Below are positions 31,105 to 32,520 of a stretch of DNA of 32,520 bases, piece by piece. Both the position numbers and the translations under genes were made by a program. Where the stretch lies: contig JAEWYL010000201.1 in assembly GCA_023395675.1 (NCBI GenBank), positions 1 through 32,520 on the forward strand. The letters run 5' to 3'. This stretch comes from Chloroflexota bacterium. GTDB taxonomy: Bacteria > Chloroflexota > Anaerolineae > Anaerolineales > UBA4823. The notes under the pieces were generated by a model that did not search any database, was not told the origin of the DNA, and worked only from the letters and a program-made list of their open reading frames with translations. Every line of letters begins with the position of its first letter. The stretch's first letter is position 1.

Positions 31105-31560
31105 TCATCGTTTTTCAGCGATTTCTTTTAACTTTTGCAACGCCGCCGGCCACATTTCAGTAAACATTTCTGCTTCATTTTCATCAACCTCCAAATCCAC
31201 CAGAACTTCGGTACCTCCATCTTTTTCTTTGAACGTATAGTTTTCAAAGGCCGGCGCCCATTTTCGCGCTTCGTCGCTGGTGGTATCCTCAACACCATTG
31301 AAAAAGATACCCTGGTGATCGATCGAAATAAACTCATACGGTTTGTTTTCCGCGATCCGGCTCACCATGCCAGCCTCCCCGCCGGTTTCGGGGTCAGGCC
31401 CAAGAAAAAGGATCTTTGATCCCTTGCTCCAGTCCCCTTGGTAATATGAGCCTGGGCTAAAGGCAGTTGCCCATTCGCGGTATGGCTCGTCGTCAAGCAT
31501 CGTATGCCACACTTTTTCCTTTGGCGCGTTGATTAAAACTGAGAAATGCAATTTTTTCAT
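31105..31560 (-). CDS. SRPBCC/AHSA1-family protein
   Basis: 151 residues from ATG with AAGGAG upstream. The START-like fold pattern is plain: LHFSVLINAPKEKVWHTMLD at the N-terminus, then EWATAFSPGSYYQGDWSKGS, GMVSRIAENKPYEFISIDHQ and a long C-terminal helix (AEMFTEMWPAALQKLKEIAE). Such proteins have a hydrophobic pocket; the ligand is unknown. Codon use is AT-richer than all neighbours and the upstream 100 bp are AT-rich, consistent with recent acquisition. It ends 9 bp from the convergent comEC stop. Confidence 0.9.
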   Translation of the reverse strand: MKKLHFSVLINAPKEKVWHTMLDDEPYREWATAFSPGSYYQGDWSKGSKILFLGPDPETGGEAGMVSRIAENKPYEFISIDHQGIFFNGVEDTTSDEARKWAPAFENYTFKEKDGGTEVLVDLEVDENEAEMFTEMWPAALQKLKEIAEKR

Positions 31561-31710
31561 GGCTCGCTGCTCCTTTTTCCATCCCCGTCTGATCAGTTGA
31601 GTAATACAAAAATTATAACCTAATTTATCCGATTACCTGGATAACGGACCTGAAACCAATTCTGAAGCTTCCAGGGGTCATCAAACCTGCAGATTGGTTT
31701 TATATGTGTG

Positions 31711-31793
31711 GCTTCAACAGGACCATTGTGGCTGGGTTCTTCGTCTCCCTCTTCAGCCGCCTGCCAGTCCTGGCGGCGGGGCGCTCCCTGGCC
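31711..31793 (+). pseudogene. Diverged copy of an internal comEC segment
   Basis: 83 bases align without gaps to 29408-29490 inside comEC, 74 of 83 identical (about 89 percent by my count). Translated, FNRTIVAGFFVSLFSRLPVLAAGRSLAS matches FNMTIVAGLFVSLFSRLPALAVGRSLAF. There is no ribosome site or matching flank on either side, so this is a fragment, perhaps of a related comEC from another source or an old partial duplication. Its right end abuts the stop codon of the ParB-like gene. Confidence 0.85.
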
Positions 31794-31799
31794 TCGAAC

Positions 31800-32297
31800 T
31801 CAGGCCTGCTCGAGCTCCCAGATCGTCACCTCGGCCTCGATCACCATTTGCCCGAGTGCCTTCGCCACCGAGATGCGGTGATGGCCGTCGCGGACGTAAT
31901 AGTCGTCGCCCACCTGGATGAGCTCGACGGGCGGCAGGGCCGTATCCAGCATCAGAGCGGTTGCAATGCTCACCCAGCGCTGCTCCGTCCGGTCGTGGGT
32001 GGGATGAAAACCGGCGTCGAAATCCCGGCTGCGCCCCTCGCTGCCGTGAATCCTGGCGATGGGCACATTCTGCAGGCCGGCAGCATGGCGCGACTTTAGC
32101 TGCGTGTTCTGCAGCGTTTCACTCAGCTCGCGCAGAGTTTTCCCACCGTGCATCAAACTTTTCCACAACCGCCTGCGCTGCCCCTGGGAGTAGACTCGCC
32201 GGAACAGCTGGATGGCCTGGCGGCGCGCGCGGTGCCTGGCATCCGGCTGTCCCAACGTCTGGTTGTAAAGGGTAACGTTCTCTTGCATTGACAGCAT
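31800..32297 (-). CDS. ParB-like domain protein
   Basis: 165 residues from ATG at 32297 with an excellent AGGAGGTGAGG ribosome site. The N-terminal 60 residues are basic and helical. The C-terminal part holds a ParB/sulfiredoxin-like core: LPPVELIQVGDDYYVRDG followed by HHRISVAKALG (about 139-149) and a final strand. Similar short proteins with a conserved DGHHR motif occur in Chloroflexota; the fold suggests nucleotide or DNA interaction but no function is established. No ParA is nearby, so a segregation role is unlikely. Confidence 0.8.
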   Translation of the reverse strand: MLSMQENVTLYNQTLGQPDARHRARRQAIQLFRRVYSQGQRRRLWKSLMHGGKTLRELSETLQNTQLKSRHAAGLQNVPIARIHGSEGRSRDFDAGFHPTHDRTEQRWVSIATALMLDTALPPVELIQVGDDYYVRDGHHRISVAKALGQMVIEAEVTIWELEQA

Positions 32298-32417
32298 ACC
32301 TCACCTCCTGTAATGCTCGTTCTGCCAACAGAATAGCAAACAGGAGGGTGAACTGTCAGTTACCCAAAGTAGTATCCGGGGGTTGATTGTCGGGTGGAGG
32401 GGGTTGATCTACCCGAG
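32298..32417. other. Intergenic gap
   Basis: 120 bases between two leftward genes. Apart from the ribosome site of the ParB-like gene (about 32301-32311) I see no hairpin or clear promoter; CAGGAGGGTGAACTG around 32341 resembles a ribosome site on the plus strand but no frame follows. Confidence 0.4.
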
Positions 32418-32520
32418 CTAAAGGATGCCCAGCTCACGCGGCCTGGCTACAGCCTGTGTCCGGCTGCTCACCTGCAGCTTGCCGAAGATGTTATGGACGT
32501 GCTTCTTGACGGTTCCCACC
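32418..32520 (-). CDS. LuxR-family regulator, C-terminal fragment (5' end outside window)
   Basis: 33 codons and a TAG stop at 32418-32420 are visible. They read VGTVKKHVHNIFGKLQVSSR then TQAVARPRELGIL, the recognition helix and last helix of a LuxR-type HTH (TVKxHVxxIFxKLxVxSRTQAVxRxxELG). This wording is typical of large MalT/LuxR-type regulators and of NarL-type response regulators; the rest lies beyond the window. Confidence 0.9.
   Translation of the reverse strand, partial: VGTVKKHVHNIFGKLQVSSRTQAVARPRELGIL

Noticed and set aside
31704..32099. 131-residue plus-strand frame beginning with the comEC-like segment
   Set aside because: Only its first 30 residues match ComEC; the rest is antisense to the ParB-like gene, so it is treated as a fragment and not as a gene.
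1..32520. CRISPR array, transposase, integrase or prophage genes
   Set aside because: No regularly spaced direct repeats and no such protein families were found on either strand.

Overview
The window is GC-rich DNA, dense with genes, that looks like a member of the Chloroflexota, most likely Anaerolineae-like. The reasons are an FMN riboswitch in front of a NitT/TauT-type ABC importer (the RibXY arrangement known from Chloroflexi), a System I cytochrome c maturation set with a Cys-type CcmE, several lipoproteins and membrane proteins with zinc-ribbon tails, and an ECF42-type sigma factor. The lineage is inferred; there is no rRNA or other marker gene. I see no tRNA, rRNA, CRISPR array or transposase.

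Layout. 1-225: 3' end of a phospholipase D-like gene. 226-807: non-coding, with nested inverted repeats. 808-1035: small putative lipoprotein. 1283-4454: HerA/FtsK-type ATPase with a coiled-coil tail, then a two-CBS-domain protein. 4475-4966 (-): unrecognised protein. 5345-8603: promoter, FMN riboswitch with two serial terminators, then permease, binding protein and ATPase of a probable riboflavin importer. 8745-9710: secreted or membrane protein with a zinc-ribbon tail. 9831-12110 (-): decaheme lipoprotein cytochrome made of two pentaheme halves. 13020-13703: orphan NarL/LuxR-type response regulator. 13959-23004: cytochrome c maturation operon in the order ccmE, ccmF, ccmH, ccmG-like, ccmI-like with zinc ribbon, a diheme cytochrome c lipoprotein, ccmA, ccmB, ccmC, ccmD-like.

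23141-26203 (-): a stress or signalling operon read leftward: VOC protein, DGPF/YCII protein, ECF42-type sigma factor, TrmO/TsaA-like protein and a PPOX-fold flavoprotein. 26403-27686 (-): MFS transporter with a long structured leader that pairs with its own ribosome binding site. 27967-31095: GrpB/UPF0157 protein and a ComEC/Rec2 DNA-uptake channel whose metallo-beta-lactamase domain has lost its metal ligands. 31105-31560 (-): SRPBCC protein of lower GC. About 31711-31793: a diverged copy of a comEC segment. 31800-32297 (-): ParB-like domain protein. 32418-32520 (-): C-terminal end of a LuxR-type regulator cut by the window.

How it fits together: the central 8.7-23 kb behaves as a respiratory-cytochrome island. 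The Ccm operon supplies holocytochromes c, the diheme protein inside it and the divergent decaheme lipoprotein are likely clients, and the response regulator between them is a candidate switch. The most interesting regulatory pieces are the FMN riboswitch, whose 5' strand is complementary to the 5' arms of both downstream terminators, and the three-way-junction leader of the MFS gene.
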